Assembly (NCBI GenBank): GCA_031264975.1
Contig: JAISDH010000228.1
Location: forward strand, 1 to 6,824
DNA: 6,824 nucleotides
Direction of reading: 5' to 3'
DNA from: Bacteroidales bacterium
Lineage (GTDB): Bacteria > Bacteroidota > Bacteroidia > Bacteroidales > WCHB1-69
The notes under the pieces are model-generated. The model saw only the letters and a program-made list of their open reading frames with translations. It was not told the origin of the DNA and did no database searches. Positions 5,456 through 6,824 of the stretch are shown one piece after another; position 1 is the first letter of the stretch; every line of letters begins with the position of its first letter. The position numbers and the translations under genes are program-made.

Positions 5456-6100
5456 CTACATTTTTAATTCTTCCTTACGTTCACTGTGATTTGCTGCTAC
5501 TTCATGCGCAACAATTCTTTCCCGTTGAGAAGTTGCAACACTCTCTTCTTCCTGGCAATCTTCTGAAAAATCGGGGGTATCAATCATTACGCTTTGTTCT
5601 TTCATTTGTGTAATCAATTCTTTTATATCCACGTCTTTGATAATCTGATAAGGCTTTTGAAAAAAACTCGTTCCCATATTTTCGATATGCTTCTTGAAAT
5701 ATGCAGTTAATGATGCATCGGCATCTACCATAATTGAATGGCGATTTTCCTCAATACATACCCGCCCTGTTATGCCTGAACCTGCGAAAAAACCAAGCAC
5801 TATTGAGCTTTCGTAAGATAATGCACGAACAAAACGGCGAATGATTTCTAACGGCTTTTGTGTCGGGTGTCCTACCCGTTCTACGGAATTACCGTTTAAT
5901 CTGCCGATTTCCCAGACATTGGTCGGGTTTTTTCCTTTTTCTATGCTCTCAGGATTAAGGCGCTTGTCTTTTTTATACATTGCTTTTGTTTCTTCATCAA
6001 AAGGAACACGCACTGCATCCAAATCAAAATAGTATTTATTGGTTTTGGATAGCCAGATTGCCTCCTCATGCCTGTTGGCAAAGAAACGATGTGTGCTCAT
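5456..6100 (-). CDS. DNA methyltransferase, C-terminal half only (beta-class)
   Basis: The 214 residues match the second half of a beta-class N4-cytosine/N6-adenine methyltransferase. Seen in order: RFFANRHEEAIWLSK (5-19), YYFDLDAVRVPFDEE (23-37), KGKNPTNVWEIGRLN (55-69), HPTQKPLEIIRR (78-89), and the SAM-binding motif I GFFAGSGITG (103-112), followed by VDAD (125-128). In this class the catalytic (D/N/S)PP(Y/F/W) motif comes before these parts, and none is present here or in the visible upstream DNA. Motif I reads LGFFAGSG instead of the usual LDxFxGSG, so its Asp is lost. Read upstream in frame, the sequence gives YDYKNG and then a TAA stop, so there is no in-frame N-terminal part. It starts in an ATGA overlap with the preceding gene. 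It is either a 5'-truncated remnant or one subunit of a split enzyme. Residues 170-214 form a charged tail of no known function. Confidence 0.8.
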   Translation of the reverse strand: MSTHRFFANRHEEAIWLSKTNKYYFDLDAVRVPFDEETKAMYKKDKRLNPESIEKGKNPTNVWEIGRLNGNSVERVGHPTQKPLEIIRRFVRALSYESSIVLGFFAGSGITGRVCIEENRHSIMVDADASLTAYFKKHIENMGTSFFQKPYQIIKDVDIKELITQMKEQSVMIDTPDFSEDCQEEESVATSQRERIVAHEVAANHSERKEELKM

Positions 6101-6498
6101 TCCGTTCTTGTAATCATATTACATACTTCGTTATAATTTAAAAGTTCTACATCATTGGTATAACCTATTAGAGAAGCATCTCTAAACACATCTTCGCTAT
6201 CTAAACCACCTTCAAGGATAAAATCATCACTTTGAAAAACTGCTACTTCAAAGCCATAATTTATTGTCCTTCGTTTTGCTTCTTGAAAACTATCTAAATG
6301 ATCAAAAGCAAATCCCGACAGACCATATTCAGGGTCAATACACCACATTTGAGTAATTTCATCGTAACGAGGTGGATATAGAGGTTTCATTTTTTGATAG
6401 AAATATATTACTTCCTCGTATGTTTTTACCCAATCAAGACCTGAGAAATTACGCTGCAAGTCTTTTAAAGGTGTAGTCGTGTTCCTCAAAAAATACAT
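6097..6498 (-). CDS. Hypothetical acidic protein between the R-M-type genes
   Basis: I do not recognise this 133-residue protein. It is soluble in character, with no signal peptide or membrane segment. It is rich in acidic and aromatic residues: MKPLYPPRYDEITQMWCIDPEYGLSG in the middle and EGGLDSEDVFRDASLIGY near the C-terminus. The ATG at 6498 is the first possible in that frame because a TAA lies just upstream. It overlaps the preceding gene by 50 bases, so a later start such as the Met of MKPLYPP (residue 37) is possible but would drop a plausible helix. Its TGA overlaps the methyltransferase start as ATGA, a sign of translational coupling. By position it could be an accessory protein of a restriction-modification or defence operon; that is inference only. 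Confidence 0.6.
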   Translation of the reverse strand: MYFLRNTTTPLKDLQRNFSGLDWVKTYEEVIYFYQKMKPLYPPRYDEITQMWCIDPEYGLSGFAFDHLDSFQEAKRRTINYGFEVAVFQSDDFILEGGLDSEDVFRDASLIGYTNDVELLNYNEVCNMITRTE

Positions 6499-6824
6499 AT
6501 AAAGTTTTATCAGTTATCAATTTAACAAAATTGTTCAAATAGTATTTTTCTGTCATAAATTCTTTACCAAATGCTTCTTTTAAGAGAGATATTTCTTCAT
6601 TACTGAAACTTACATCTATTTTTTTGCAAAGGGAATCATAGAGTTTATTTATCCTTTCAGAAAAATCCGATTCTTTATTTTTTAACATTATTGTTTGATT
6701 GGAAATAACAAAACAGTTAATTTCAATCTCTCTTGTTGTTTGAGTTATTATTCCGATTGCTTCTAAAATGTTAAAAAGAAATGGACATCTTCTTTTTGCA
6801 CCTTCATCTGCTGCAGTATCTATC
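6449..6824 (-). CDS. Unrecognised protein, C-terminal part, runs off the right edge
   Basis: The frame is open from the right edge of the window (first whole codon at 6823-6821) to TAA at 6449-6451, giving 125 visible C-terminal residues. An ATG at 6688 exists, but the frame continues above it with protein-like sequence (IDTAADEGAKRRCPF, NILEAIG, TREIEINCFVI), so that ATG is probably internal. The rest is charged and helical (SERINKLYDSLCKK, NEEISLLKEAFGKEFM). I cannot assign a family. A position upstream of a methyltransferase in the same operon makes a restriction endonuclease or other defence effector possible, but no catalytic motif such as PD-(D/E)xK can be assigned. The last 50 bases overlap the next gene in another frame. 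Confidence 0.6.
   Translation of the reverse strand, partial: IDTAADEGAKRRCPFLFNILEAIGIITQTTREIEINCFVISNQTIMLKNKESDFSERINKLYDSLCKKIDVSFSNEEISLLKEAFGKEFMTEKYYLNNFVKLITDKTLYVFFEEHDYTFKRLAA

Noticed and set aside
5329..5613. 94-codon plus-strand frame
   Set aside because: It begins inside the perfect palindrome and continues antisense to the methyltransferase gene, with no recognisable protein content.

Overview
The window looks like part of a Bacteroidota (probably Bacteroidales-like) chromosome. The DNA is AT-rich and starts lack Shine-Dalgarno sequences. Two plus-strand units are preceded by a perfect match to the Bacteroidota -7 promoter element TAnnTTTG. The YchF-type ATPase and the CAP/OmpA-type exported protein also read like proteins of this phylum. 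No species can be named from the sequence alone.

Positions 1-2010 hold a compact plus-strand operon. A promoter sits next to two inverted repeats built from the same TTGAA/TTCAA half-site. Then come a Fur-family regulator (170-649), a NifU C-terminal-type Fe-S scaffold (664-909) and a YchF/OLA1-family P-loop ATPase (916-2010), with gaps of only 14 and 6 bases. A metal- or redox-type regulator, an Fe-S carrier and a ribosome-associated ATPase in one unit suggest a small iron/redox-responsive operon. The regulator has lost the usual CxxC pair, and the ATPase has a diverged P-loop and switch I, including Ser at the position of E. coli YchF Cys35.

Positions 2011-4645 hold a single-gene unit: its own promoter, an 814-residue exported protein with an N-terminal CAP/SCP-like domain and a central OmpA-like segment, and a strong intrinsic terminator.

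Positions 4646-5455 are a repeat-rich junction between convergent units. They hold about 18 copies of a 21-bp tandem repeat that decays towards its right end (and may encode a seven-residue-repeat protein), two related short hairpins, and a perfect 24-bp-arm palindrome.

Positions 5456-6824 are on the minus strand and look like part of a restriction-modification or defence island. An unrecognised gene runs off the right edge, overlaps a second unrecognised small gene by 50 bases, and that gene overlaps by ATGA the C-terminal half of a beta-class DNA methyltransferase. The methyltransferase has no DPPY half in this window and a changed motif I, so it is either a decayed remnant or one half of a split enzyme. 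The most interesting points are the 21-bp array with its hairpin palindromes, the half methyltransferase with two unknown partners, the CAP-OmpA fusion, and the operator-like palindromes in front of the atypical Fur protein.
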